From assembly GCA_910578995.1 (NCBI GenBank), contig CAJTSY010000009.1, positions 1 to 36,002 of the forward strand: a DNA stretch of 36,002 nt, in the 5' to 3' direction. Of the stretch, positions 8,622 to 17,110 are shown piece after piece. The notes under the pieces were generated by a model. That model searched no databases and was not told the DNA's origin. It saw only the letters and a program-made list of their open reading frames with translations. The DNA is from an uncultured Acetatifactor sp. Lineage in GTDB: Bacteria; Bacillota; Clostridia; Lachnospirales; Lachnospiraceae. The position numbers and the translations under genes are program-made. Position 1 is the stretch's first letter; every line of letters begins with the position of its first letter.

Positions 8622-8672
8622 TGTTATAATTTAAAATTAGGGCTTCCTATTTTTGGGAAAGTATATTATAAT
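8622..8672 (+). promoter_or_regulatory. Candidate rho promoter region
   Basis: Two TATAAT boxes occur, at 8625-8630 (with an extended TG motif, TGTTATAAT) and 8667-8672. Neither has a good -35 box at the right distance. Either gives rho a long 5' leader of about 95-140 bases, as expected for a gene controlled by its own product, but no specific structure is recognised. Confidence 0.4.
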
Positions 8673-8775
8673 GTCTGTGTGGCATGATATTCCATCATGT
8701 ATCAAGGCAGCATGTCAATGACGAATCTGGCTGTGCTCCCCAACATTTGACACAAATATGAATCAGGAGGAATTT

Positions 8776-10443
8776 ATGAGAGAAAAGTATGAATCACTGG
8801 CACTTGTACAGCTGAAAGAGCTTGCGAAGGCTCGTGGACTGAAGGGGACTTCTTCCATGAAAAAGGCTGAACTGGTGGAGGCTATGTTGGCTGAAGACGA
8901 AAGGATAAAGAAACAGGAAGAGGAAAAGGCGGGAAAGACCGGGGAGGGGCAGCAGGGCCGTGACACTGCGCCTGCATCCAAACCGGTTCGGAAAAGAATT
9001 TTGACCAATAATAAAACGGGCTCGCAGCAGCGCGGGGAGAGAACCCAGAATGGGGAGAGGACCCAGGGGGGAGACAGACCTCAGAATGGGGAAAGAACCC
9101 AGAGCGCGGTGATGAATGAGAGCAGCTATAAGGCGGAAGCGCCGGTACAGGGTGAAGCGCCTCAGAGAGCGGAAGAGACGGCCAAGAGCGAGACTGCGGC
9201 TCCCGCTCCGGTTCCCGCCCAGGCTCCGGCAGCGGCACCTTCCAGTCCCCAGACAGCGCCCAGGCCCAGCCGTTCCAACGAGGTCTATGACGAGAAGACA
9301 TACCCCAAGGAACTGGACAGCGGCGAGGAGGCCAGCGGTATTCTGGAGGTAATGCCTGACGGATACGGTTTCATCCGCTGCGAGAACTATTTGCCCGGGG
9401 AAAATGACGTGTATGTCGCGCCCAGCCAGATCCGGCGTTTCGGGCTCAAGACAGGCGACATTCTGCGGGGTAATAAGCGCATCAAGACCCAGCAGGAGAA
9501 ATTCAGCGCACTTCTGTTTATCAGGACCATCAATGGCTACACCATCGAGGAGGCGTCGAAGCGTAAGGCATTTGAGGACATGACGCCCATCTTCCCAAAT
9601 GAGAGGATCAGACTGGAAACCATGGGCAGCAGTATAGCCATGAGGGTGATGGATCTGGTCAGCCCGGTGGGCAAGGGGCAGCGCGGTATGATCGTATCGC
9701 CGCCCAAGGCGGGTAAGACTACCCTGCTGAAGGAAGTGGCAAAGTCCATTCTCCGTACGAATCCCCGCATGCATATGCTGATCCTTCTCATTGATGAGCG
9801 GCCTGAGGAGGTTACGGATATCAAGGAAGCCATTAGCGGAACCAATGTGGAGGTAATTTATTCCACCTTTGATGAACTGCCCGAGCATCACAAAAGGGTG
9901 TCAGAGATGACCATTGAGCGTGCAAAGCGCCTGGTGGAACATAAAAAGGACGTGGTGATTCTCCTGGACAGCATTACCCGTCTGGCAAGGGCTTATAACC
10001 TGGTGGTGCCCCCCAGCGGCCGTACCCTTTCGGGCGGCCTGGATCCTGCGGCCCTTCATATGCCCAAGCGGTTTTTCGGTGCGGCCAGAAATATGAGGGA
10101 GGGCGGCAGCCTGACGATTCTTGCCACCGCGCTTGTGGATACCGGAAGCAAGATGGACGATGTGGTTTATGAGGAATTCAAGGGAACGGGCAACATGGAG
10201 ATGATTCTGGACCGGAAGCTCTCGGAAAAGCGTATTTTCCCGGCAATCGACCTTGCAAAATCCGGTACCAGAAGAGAGGACCTGCTGCTGAATTCCGAGG
10301 AACTGGACGCCATCAATATTATGCGCCGCGCCCTGAACGGATTGAAGTCGGACGAGGCTACGGACCGCATTCTGGACATGTTTGCAAAGACAAGAAATAA
10401 CAATGAATTCGTCCAGATGGTAAAAAGAAACAAATTTATTTAA
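8776..10443 (+). CDS. rho: Transcription termination factor Rho
   Basis: A hexameric RNA helicase that ends transcription at rho-dependent sites. The order is: an N-terminal helical domain (LALVQLKELAKARGLKG), a low-complexity Gln/Glu/Arg/Gly/Ala/Pro region (about residues 40-175), the cold-shock RNA-binding domain (SGILEVMPDGYGFIRCENY), and the RecA-like ATPase with P-loop PPKAGKTT (309-316) and LLDSITRLARAYN. The ATG at 8758 is in frame, but the AGGAGG at 8765-8770 directs initiation to 8776, giving 555 aa. The insert contains GERTQ-type repeats. rpmE follows, as in many Firmicutes. Confidence 0.96.
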   Translation: MREKYESLALVQLKELAKARGLKGTSSMKKAELVEAMLAEDERIKKQEEEKAGKTGEGQQGRDTAPASKPVRKRILTNNKTGSQQRGERTQNGERTQGGDRPQNGERTQSAVMNESSYKAEAPVQGEAPQRAEETAKSETAAPAPVPAQAPAAAPSSPQTAPRPSRSNEVYDEKTYPKELDSGEEASGILEVMPDGYGFIRCENYLPGENDVYVAPSQIRRFGLKTGDILRGNKRIKTQQEKFSALLFIRTINGYTIEEASKRKAFEDMTPIFPNERIRLETMGSSIAMRVMDLVSPVGKGQRGMIVSPPKAGKTTLLKEVAKSILRTNPRMHMLILLIDERPEEVTDIKEAISGTNVEVIYSTFDELPEHHKRVSEMTIERAKRLVEHKKDVVILLDSITRLARAYNLVVPPSGRTLSGGLDPAALHMPKRFFGAARNMREGGSLTILATALVDTGSKMDDVVYEEFKGTGNMEMILDRKLSEKRIFPAIDLAKSGTRREDLLLNSEELDAINIMRRALNGLKSDEATDRILDMFAKTRNNNEFVQMVKRNKFI

Positions 10444-10451
10444 AATAAGCC

Positions 10452-10480
10452 TTGAAACTACTTTGTCCATGTGCTATAAT
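10452..10480 (+). promoter_or_regulatory. Promoter of rpmE
   Basis: TTGAAA (10452-10457), a 17-base spacer and TATAAT (10475-10480) preceded by TGC, an extended -10. It begins just 8 bases after the rho stop codon, so rpmE can be transcribed independently of rho. Confidence 0.8.
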
Positions 10481-10490
10481 AATACCGCTG

Positions 10491-10528
10491 TTTGTGGTTC
10501 CATAAGCAGTACGGATGCGAACGACAAA
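10491..10528 (+). promoter_or_regulatory. Structured 5' leader of rpmE, possible L31 autoregulatory element
   Basis: The ~75-base leader can fold: TTTGT pairs with ACAAA, and GTTC with GAAC, separated by a G-G mismatch, enclosing an 18-base apical part. Ribosomal protein L31 leaders are known RNA motifs in Firmicutes. Whether this matches that consensus needs a covariance-model scan, so the assignment is tentative. Confidence 0.35.
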
Positions 10529-10561
10529 TAATGCTGTAATTTTTATAGAGAGGTGAATGAG

Positions 10562-10762
10562 ATGAAAGAAGGAATCCATCCCAAGTATTATCAGGCTACC
10601 GTAACCTGCAACTGCGGGAATACATTCGTGACCGGTTCCACGAAGCCTGAGATTCATGTGGAAGTCTGCTCCAAGTGCCATTCGTTCTACACCGGCCAGC
10701 AGAAGACGGCAAGGGCTGACGGACGTATTGAGAAGTTCAACAGAAAATACGGCGTTAAATAA
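10562..10762 (+). CDS. rpmE: 50S ribosomal protein L31
   Basis: A 66-aa large-subunit ribosomal protein starting MKEGIHPKYY. It has CNCG and CSKCH, the zinc-binding cysteines of the C+ form of L31, so it is the zinc-containing paralogue. A GTG at 10553 is in frame, but the GAGAGG ribosome site fits the ATG at 10562 and gives the usual length. It has its own promoter, structured leader and terminator. Confidence 0.97.
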   Translation: MKEGIHPKYYQATVTCNCGNTFVTGSTKPEIHVEVCSKCHSFYTGQQKTARADGRIEKFNRKYGVK

Positions 10763-10772
10763 GAATCGCGGG

Positions 10773-10808
10773 AAAGGTTGAGGTGCTAATATCTCAACCT
10801 TTTTCTCT
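10773..10808 (+). terminator. Rho-independent terminator of rpmE
   Basis: A 10-bp perfect stem (AAAGGTTGAG with CTCAACCTTT) and a 10-base loop, ending in a T-rich tail (TTTTTCTCTT). Confidence 0.9.
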
Positions 10809-10842
10809 TAATTAAGCCGCTAGAAAACTTAGGAGGCATGTA

Positions 10843-11811
10843 ATGGCAAAGAAAAAGAACAGATGTTATTCCGGAATCGGGGGCCAGGCCGTACTGGAAG
10901 GCGTCATGATGAAAAATAAGGATAAATATGCCGTTGCGGTGAGACGGCCTGACGGCGGGATTTCCGTGGAAGTGGACCATTACCAGGGAATTCTGAAGGG
11001 AAGTAAGCTGAAGGAGATTCCATTCGTGAGGGGGATTTTTAATTTTATTGACTCCCTGGTGTTGGGTATGAAGTGCCTTAATTTTTCCGCTTCCTTTTAT
11101 GAGGAAGAAGGAGAACCTTCTGCTGATAAAGAAAACGGAGCAGGGGATAAATTGATGAGTATACTGGTCACCTGTTTTTCACTGGCGCTGGCCGTGGGGC
11201 TTTTTATCGTCCTGCCCTACTATCTGGCCTCCCTGCTGAACGGATATCTGCGGAACCAGTCCCTGGTTGCCATCATAGAAGGGGCCGTGAGAATTTTGAT
11301 TTTTATCCTGTATGTGAGCGGCATCAGCCTGATGAAGGATATCCGGAGACTGTACCGTTACCATGGGGCGGAGCATAAATGCATCAACTGTGTGGAAAGG
11401 GGAAGGGAGCTGACTGTGGACAATGCCATGCGCAGCTCCAGGCTGCACAGGCGGTGCGGAACCAGTTTTATCTTCTTTGTGCTTTTTGTGAGCATTATAC
11501 TGTTCTTCTTTATCAGGGTGGAAAGCCCCGTGGAACGGGTGGTTCTGCGGATTCTGCTGATGCCTGTGGTGGCGGGTATTTCCTATGAGATCATTCGTCT
11601 GGCGGGGCGCTCTGATTTCATCCTGGTGCGGCTGATCTCCGCGCCCGGCATGGCCATCCAGAGGATGACCACAAAGGAACCGGACCGGGATATGGTGGAG
11701 ACGGCTATTGCCGCCGTGGAGGCTGTGTTTGACTGGAAGGCGTACCTGCGGGAGAATTTTGGATATGATTCCCCGGAGGAGGAAATGGAAGAGGACTTTG
11801 GCGGGCAATGA
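10843..11811 (+). CDS. DUF1385 family membrane protein (YqhQ-like)
   Basis: A 322-aa protein with the DUF1385 hallmarks GGQAVLEGVMMKN near the N-terminus and YHGAEHKCINCVE in the middle. Two to four hydrophobic segments lie around residues 105-165 and 205-250. The family occurs in many Firmicutes next to prmC and prfA, but its biochemical role is unsettled. Conserved His, Glu and Cys in the central motif suggest a metal site, which is inference. A GGAGG ribosome site precedes the ATG. Its stop codon overlaps the prmC start (ATGA), so the two are translationally coupled. Confidence 0.9.
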   Translation: MAKKKNRCYSGIGGQAVLEGVMMKNKDKYAVAVRRPDGGISVEVDHYQGILKGSKLKEIPFVRGIFNFIDSLVLGMKCLNFSASFYEEEGEPSADKENGAGDKLMSILVTCFSLALAVGLFIVLPYYLASLLNGYLRNQSLVAIIEGAVRILIFILYVSGISLMKDIRRLYRYHGAEHKCINCVERGRELTVDNAMRSSRLHRRCGTSFIFFVLFVSIILFFFIRVESPVERVVLRILLMPVVAGISYEIIRLAGRSDFILVRLISAPGMAIQRMTTKEPDRDMVETAIAAVEAVFDWKAYLRENFGYDSPEEEMEEDFGGQ

Positions 11812-12752
11812 CATACGGTGAATTGTATCGTTGGGGGGAAAGGGAACTGCTCTCGGCAGGAATCGGGGAGTCCGGTCTGGAGGCGCGGCTTCTGTTGGAA
11901 TATGTCTGCGGGACTAACCGCAATGACTTGTTGGTTCATGGGGACAGGATAGTGGAGGATGACCGGCAGACATTGTATGGAAATCTGGTGGGAAAGCGCA
12001 GAGACCGGATTCCCCTGCAGCACCTGACAGGAGAACAGGAGTTTATGGGGCTGACGTTTCTGGTGAACGAACATGTGCTGATTCCCAGGCAGGATACGGA
12101 GATTCTGGTGGAGGAGGTACTGCGGAACCTCCATGACGGCATGAGGGTGCTGGATATGGGTACAGGTTCCGGCTGTATCCTGATCAGCCTTCTGCATTAT
12201 TCCAATCATTGTGAAGGTGTGGGCACCGATATTTCGGAGGAAGCCCTTGCGGTGGCAGAGAAAAATGCGGAGCGCCTGCTTGGCAGGGAGAGGATTGCCG
12301 GGGGGCTGCAGACGGCCCGGAGCGCGGGAGAAGCCGGGGAGCACGGAGAGGCTGACAGAGAGCGCGGCGCTTTGGAGAGAACGGATGACGGCAGTATCCG
12401 TTTTGTCAGGAGCGACCTGTTTGAGAAGATATCGGGGAAATTTGATATTATCGTGTCGAATCCGCCGTATATCCGCAGTGATGTCATCGGGACACTGATG
12501 CCTGAAGTCAGGGAACATGAGCCGCTGCAGGCATTGGACGGCGGGGCTGACGGGCTTGATTTCTACCGGAGGATAATCCGGGAGAGCAGGAAGTATCTGT
12601 CTGGCGGCGGGATGCTCTTTTTTGAGATTGGATACGACCAGGGGGAGGCGGTCAGCTCCCTGCTTGATGAAAACAGGTTTCTGGAAGTACAGGTGGCAAA
12701 GGATTATGCCGGACTGGACAGGGTGGTGTACGGAACCCGGCGCTTTGACTGA
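11808..12752 (+). CDS. prmC: Release factor glutamine methyltransferase PrmC (HemK)
   Basis: A SAM-dependent enzyme that methylates the Gln of the GGQ motif in release factors. It has an N-terminal helical release-factor-binding domain, the SAM site VLDMGTGSGCILISLL, and the catalytic NPPY at 218-221. At 314 aa it is about 30 residues longer than usual. The excess is a polar Gly/Glu/Arg-rich insert (about 160-197) just before the strand leading to NPPY. It overlaps the DUF1385 gene by four bases and precedes prfA, its substrate gene. Confidence 0.95.
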   Translation: MTYGELYRWGERELLSAGIGESGLEARLLLEYVCGTNRNDLLVHGDRIVEDDRQTLYGNLVGKRRDRIPLQHLTGEQEFMGLTFLVNEHVLIPRQDTEILVEEVLRNLHDGMRVLDMGTGSGCILISLLHYSNHCEGVGTDISEEALAVAEKNAERLLGRERIAGGLQTARSAGEAGEHGEADRERGALERTDDGSIRFVRSDLFEKISGKFDIIVSNPPYIRSDVIGTLMPEVREHEPLQALDGGADGLDFYRRIIRESRKYLSGGGMLFFEIGYDQGEAVSSLLDENRFLEVQVAKDYAGLDRVVYGTRRFD

Positions 12753-13009
12753 AGAAATGGCAATATATGCGAGGCGCTGAATTAGCTTCCCGCGCCCCGA
12801 TAAGCGGGCTGCAGGCCCCGGGAGCCGTATGTATCGGTTTTGCGGATGGGGGAGCCAGGCTGGAGGATTCCCGGAGCGTCCGACCGCGCAGATGGAAAGC
12901 ATTCGGTTCAGCCGGGGGCGGGATATGACAGGTTGGAAATAAGACAGGGTTGAGATAAAAGAGAGAGAATTATGCCGCAGTCTGTGCGCGGCAGAATGTG
13001 AGGAAGGAT

Positions 13010-14086
13010 ATGTTTGACAGATTAGAGGATTTGCTGATTCGGTTTGAGGAGATCATGAGCGAACTTCATGAACCCACTGTGACGGGGAACCAGGAGCGTT
13101 TCCGCAGGCTGATGAAGGAACAGAGCGACCTGACTCCCATTGTGAATGCCTATACGGAATATAAGAAATGTAAGCAGGACATCGAGGACTCCCTGGCCAT
13201 GCTGGAGGAGGAGAGCGATGAGGAAATGCGGGATATGATCAAGGAGACCCTGAACGAGGGCAGGAAGCGTTCAGAGGAACTGGAGCAGGAACTGAAGATA
13301 TTGCTTCTGCCCAAAGATCCTAATGATGACAAAAATGTAATAGTGGAAATCCGTGCAGGAGCGGGTGGGGACGAAGCGGCCCTGTTTGCCGCGGAGATTT
13401 ACCGGATGTATGTGCACTATGCGGAGAGTCAGAGATGGAAGGTGGAGACCCTGAACGTGGACGAAATCGGCATCGGGGGCATGAAGGAGGTGCAGTTCGT
13501 CATCACGGGGCAGGGAGCCTATTCCAAAATGAAATACGAGAGCGGCGTCCACCGGGTGCAGCGGGTGCCGGAGACGGAGAGCGGCGGGCGGATTCATACC
13601 TCCACCATCAGCGTGGCGGTGATGCCCGAGGTGGACGAGGATATCGACATTGTGATCGACGAGAAGGATATCAGGGTGGATGTAATGCGTGCGTCCGGAA
13701 ACGGAGGCCAGTGCGTAAATACCACGGACTCTGCGGTGCGGCTGACCCATTACCCTACGGGAATCGTAGTGTACAGCCAGACCGAGAAATCACAGCTGCA
13801 GAATAAGGCCAAGGCCTTTGCACTGCTGAAAGCAAAGCTCTATGACATAGAACAGCAGCAGAGGCATGACGCGGAGGCAGAGATGCGCCGCAGCCAGATC
13901 GGTACCGGAGACCGTTCGGAGAAGATCAGGACTTATAATTTCCCACAGGGGCGTGTTACGGACCACCGTATAGGCCTGACCATCTACAAACTGGACAAGG
14001 TGATGAACGGGGATATCCAGGAAATCCTGGATGCCTGCATCTCCGCCGACCAGGCAGCTAAGTTAGTGAAGATGGGAGAAAACTAG
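13010..14086 (+). CDS. prfA: Peptide chain release factor 1
   Basis: RF1 reads UAA and UAG stop codons and triggers peptide release. The GGQ motif is at 232-234 (GNGGQCVNTTDSAV). The stop-recognition tripeptide is PET, in RVPETESGGRIHTS, an RF1-type PxT. The ATG at 13010 gives the standard 358 aa starting MFDRLEDLL, with GTGAGGAAGG just upstream; a GTG at 12998 is in frame but less likely. The last codons (AAKLVKMGEN) and stop are part of a 57-bp unit repeated twice more downstream. Confidence 0.97.
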   Translation: MFDRLEDLLIRFEEIMSELHEPTVTGNQERFRRLMKEQSDLTPIVNAYTEYKKCKQDIEDSLAMLEEESDEEMRDMIKETLNEGRKRSEELEQELKILLLPKDPNDDKNVIVEIRAGAGGDEAALFAAEIYRMYVHYAESQRWKVETLNVDEIGIGGMKEVQFVITGQGAYSKMKYESGVHRVQRVPETESGGRIHTSTISVAVMPEVDEDIDIVIDEKDIRVDVMRASGNGGQCVNTTDSAVRLTHYPTGIVVYSQTEKSQLQNKAKAFALLKAKLYDIEQQQRHDAEAEMRRSQIGTGDRSEKIRTYNFPQGRVTDHRIGLTIYKLDKVMNGDIQEILDACISADQAAKLVKMGEN

Positions 14087-14208
14087 AGGCTGCCTGGTCG
14101 TTCGGCCGAGGCAGCTAAGTTAGTAAAGATGGGGGAAAACTAGAGTCTGCCTGGTCGTTCGGCCGAGGCAGCTAAGTTAGTAAAGATGGGGGAAAACTAG
14201 AGGCTGCC
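14052..14208 (+). repeat. 57-bp tandem repeat of the prfA 3' end (2.75 copies)
   Basis: Units begin at 14052, 14109 and 14166. The first unit is the real end of prfA; the next two re-encode QAAKLVKMGEN plus the stop codon, separated by GCTGCC...GGCAGC inverted repeats. The unit junction folds as a stem of seven base pairs, a bulged G and four more pairs with a GTTC loop. An alternative 12-bp stem pairs 14047-14058 with 14089-14100. Copies 2 and 3 share changes (GTAAAG, GGGGG) that differ from copy 1. They have no start codon of their own, so they are probably untranslated. Confidence 0.95.
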
Positions 14209-14262
14209 GGGGCATAACCAGGCGGTGTAAGTGGTCAGGCGGAATCCGAGTCAGGAGGCAGT

Positions 14263-16320
14263 ATGAGACAGCAGTTTTTAAAGGAATGGGGAAAGCTTGT
14301 ACATGCATGGTCAGTGAGACTGACGTTCCTGCTCTTTCTGGCCGGGGCCGTCATCGCGGCGGTAAGTTCGGACTGTACCGCCTACATGGCGCCTTTTACG
14401 GGATGCAGCTATTGGGGAAACATGTCCACGATACTACTTGCCGTCCTTGTAGCAGGACAGGTTGCCGGGGAATACCAGAACGGCAGGGCTGCGAAAGCCG
14501 CCGCCGAAACAGAACGAAGGGATTATTTTGCTGCAAAGGTGATGGGATTATTCAGTCTGTCGGCATTTCTCTGCCTATTCTATATGGCGGTGCTGAGCCT
14601 GCTCTGCTTTATAAAAAACGGCATGGGCAGAGGATACTTTTTTCATTATCCACTGCAGGTAATGGTAGTTTTATTCTGTAAAATCCTTACTTACTGGGTG
14701 TATATCGCGGTATTCCTTCTGATAGGAGTACTGGTGCGCAGAAGATTCCTGTCATTTGCGCTTTCCTTTGGCGTTATGTTTCTCGAAGTCTTCCTGTACA
14801 CGAGGCTGCAGATGGAACGGCCGGTGTCGGTGGCAGGCCCATGGACAGCCCTGATGCAGTTGGACAGATACATAGGCAGGGCGGATTTTCTGTCCTATGA
14901 CTTTTATTTTTTGTTTGTGCCGGGGGTTTATGTGGGAGTTTTGGCACTGGTAATCGGATATCATGTCTTTCGCCGGGGGAAAATGCAGACTAAGTCAGGC
15001 AGGAAGCCCGGGGGGCTTTTGGCAGGATTCGCAGGAATCGCCAAGGGGGCGGTCATGGTGGCAGTCATGTTCCTGGTCTGCGGACAGGCGGGGAGTCTTG
15101 CGGAAGAAAGAGCGGCATCCATGGAGAATCAGCCGTCTGTGGAAAATGTGGGTGAGATGAGGCTTGTCTACGGGGACGGCAGTCTGGAGGACGGAGAGGC
15201 CTTTGTGCTTCTGCTGATGGCAGAGGGGTTTACCCGGAATCAGCAGGAGGATTTTTTCAGGGGAGTTGAAAATCTTGCATCCGGGCTTATGGGTATTTCA
15301 CCCTATGATGAATTTGCGGATGTGACTAAAATATATGCGCTTGGTACGATGTCTGTCGAGTCCGGAATCAGGGGGGACGGGGCGGCTGACTGGGAGCAGG
15401 CGAAACAGGACTCCAGGGATACCTTTTTTGGGGTATCCTTCTGGGGAGAAGGGCAGGACTGGAAGTTAGGGCTTTCCATGGAGGGATTCCGGAAGATAGA
15501 TGACCTGAGACAGCAGTTTCTGCCTGCGGCCGATTTCTGCGGCATTATCATCAATTCCGGGGCTGCCAGGGGAACCACCTATTATGACCGTCCGTCGGGA
15601 GTAACCGTTCTCGCTACACTGGACAAGGTAACGCTGCCCCATGAACTGGCACATGCCGTTGCGGGACTGGCAGACGAGTATGACCAGAAAGGATATTACA
15701 ACAGTTTTTTTGAAGCGCCTAATCTGACAGAGGAGAAAGATCCCCGGAAGGTACCCTGGGCAGGTTATCTGGGAATGGACGACATCAGTGTCTATGAGTG
15801 TGCCTATGACAGTCGCTGGTGCCATCCAAGTATGACATGCATTATGCGCGATCCGCGGACCGGCCGGTTCTGCCGGGTATGCGAGGATGCGCTTCGGGAG
15901 AAGCTCTGCAGATACTGCGGGGTAGACCGGCTGCTTTTTGGCAGCTGTGGAAGACAGATTTTCGAATCCGGAACAGGGACTGATATGCGGAAATATTTTA
16001 AGGTCTGGAACGGGACTGAAATACTTGAGGGCAGTCAGATTCCCGGGGAATTTTTACGGTTGGAATATTTCGACGGAGACGGAAGGGTGTTGGAGGGGCT
16101 CCCTGGCAGGGCAGGAACCTATTTTGTGGAAGCGCGGTTTTCCGGATATGGGACGGAAGGCATGGTCTGTGAGCCCTGCAGCCTGAAGGTATCCTATGAG
16201 ATAAAACAAAGTCCTGCGAAAGTATTCTGGCTTTCCGTGGCTCCGCTTATCGCCGGAACCGCAGTGTGGGGTGCGGGGAGGGTTGCAGGGGACAGGAGAG
16301 GGCGTGGGTTCCGAAAATAA
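14263..16320 (+). CDS. ABC-2-permease-like membrane domain fused to an M64-type zinc metallopeptidase
   Basis: A 685-aa protein. Residues 1-240 resemble an ABC-2 permease: a short cytosolic start, about six membrane spans (near 19-36, 52-70, 93-117, 131-158, 162-180, 214-236) and the family signature GEYQNG...RRDYFAAK between spans 2 and 3. A further span (~258-279) leads to a large domain (~285-640) with LPHELAHAVAGLADEY, in which H460, E461 and H464 are the HExxH zinc site. This layout matches IgA-peptidase M64. Many cysteines follow (SRWCHPSMTC, CRVCEDALREKLCRYC). A last span lies near 645-665. No ABC ATPase gene adjoins it. Predicted to be a membrane-bound protease with its catalytic domain outside; substrate unknown. 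Confidence 0.8.
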   Translation: MRQQFLKEWGKLVHAWSVRLTFLLFLAGAVIAAVSSDCTAYMAPFTGCSYWGNMSTILLAVLVAGQVAGEYQNGRAAKAAAETERRDYFAAKVMGLFSLSAFLCLFYMAVLSLLCFIKNGMGRGYFFHYPLQVMVVLFCKILTYWVYIAVFLLIGVLVRRRFLSFALSFGVMFLEVFLYTRLQMERPVSVAGPWTALMQLDRYIGRADFLSYDFYFLFVPGVYVGVLALVIGYHVFRRGKMQTKSGRKPGGLLAGFAGIAKGAVMVAVMFLVCGQAGSLAEERAASMENQPSVENVGEMRLVYGDGSLEDGEAFVLLLMAEGFTRNQQEDFFRGVENLASGLMGISPYDEFADVTKIYALGTMSVESGIRGDGAADWEQAKQDSRDTFFGVSFWGEGQDWKLGLSMEGFRKIDDLRQQFLPAADFCGIIINSGAARGTTYYDRPSGVTVLATLDKVTLPHELAHAVAGLADEYDQKGYYNSFFEAPNLTEEKDPRKVPWAGYLGMDDISVYECAYDSRWCHPSMTCIMRDPRTGRFCRVCEDALREKLCRYCGVDRLLFGSCGRQIFESGTGTDMRKYFKVWNGTEILEGSQIPGEFLRLEYFDGDGRVLEGLPGRAGTYFVEARFSGYGTEGMVCEPCSLKVSYEIKQSPAKVFWLSVAPLIAGTAVWGAGRVAGDRRGRGFRK

Positions 16321-16337
16321 TTATTTGAAAATAGCAG

Positions 16338-16366
16338 TTGAAATGAATGGATCAGTGTAGTATAAT
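16338..16366 (+). promoter_or_regulatory. Promoter of the toxin-antitoxin-chaperone cassette
   Basis: TTGAAA (16338-16343), exactly 17 bases, then TATAAT (16361-16366). This near-consensus promoter sits 46 bp before the first gene of the three-gene cassette and marks it as an independent transcription unit. Confidence 0.8.
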
Positions 16367-16411
16367 ATTATGTGTTTGTAAAGCATACAATAAAAGGGGA
16401 TTTTAGAGGTA

Positions 16412-17110
16412 ATGTACCATGGAACAGAAAAGAAACGGGGAGAGAAGATCCTTTCTGAGCAAAAAATGCCTGTAAGTATTTCTACTGACAGAAAACAGCA
16501 TTGGCTCGGGGATGGGGTGTATTTCTACAGAGAAAGATTTTATGCTTTTCGTTGGATTATACTGATGTATGAGGAACGTAATGAGAAGGATAACGAGGAA
16601 GAGGAATTATTGAAGAAGTATTCCATACTGGAGGCGGATATCGAATATAACACAGAAAGGATTTTTAATCTTGATAATCCAGAGCATTGTATGGTTTTTA
16701 AGGAAACGGAGAGAAAACTAAAGGAAAAAGGCACTTTTTCAGAAAAACTGAAAAATATGGAATATACAGATGGTGTTGTCATCAATGTCATGTTTAAAAA
16801 TATGAAATATGGTGACAATTATGATGCTGTAGAAGCAACTTTTCCTATTTATGATTTTAATATTCCATCGTCAACAGGAAGTTCAAGAATAAAGTCATTG
16901 AATGAATATCAATTGTGTATAAAAAACAGTGGAATCATAAAGGAAATCAGAGACATTACTGAATTCATCAATGTGAAGGATTTCAGAGAACGTTTTATAA
17001 AGTTTGAGAAACTGAAAGCATACAGTAAAGGACAGAATGCAGCTAATGGACATTATAGAAACAGCCAAAGGAGTGAAAAATATGGTAAACGGAAGAACTT
17101 TGGAAGATGA
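16412..17110 (+). CDS. Putative ADP-ribosyltransferase toxin (PARP-like fold, CmdT-like)
   Basis: A 232-aa protein. The N-terminus MYHGTEK, then WLGDGVYFY (31-39), matches the H-G-T and Y-F/Y-Y pattern of PARP-like ADP-ribosyltransferases: H3 and Y37 would bind NAD. E165 in LNEYQLCIKN is the best candidate for the catalytic Glu, a motif position typical of bacterial members. An in-frame stop at 16391 rules out a longer N-terminus. AAGGGG at 16394 and AGAGG at 16405 are possible ribosome sites. Its end overlaps the next small gene by 29 bases, and a SecB-like gene follows. This order matches toxin-antitoxin-chaperone systems; toxicity and target are inferred. Base composition is visibly more AT-rich than neighbouring genes. 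Confidence 0.7.
   Translation: MYHGTEKKRGEKILSEQKMPVSISTDRKQHWLGDGVYFYRERFYAFRWIILMYEERNEKDNEEEELLKKYSILEADIEYNTERIFNLDNPEHCMVFKETERKLKEKGTFSEKLKNMEYTDGVVINVMFKNMKYGDNYDAVEATFPIYDFNIPSSTGSSRIKSLNEYQLCIKNSGIIKEIRDITEFINVKDFRERFIKFEKLKAYSKGQNAANGHYRNSQRSEKYGKRKNFGR

Noticed and set aside
12753..12997. Possible small gene or regulatory RNA between prmC and prfA
   Set aside because: The 245-base gap is GC-rich with a few short stems (CCCGC/GCGGG) but no start with ribosome site, promoter or convincing fold.
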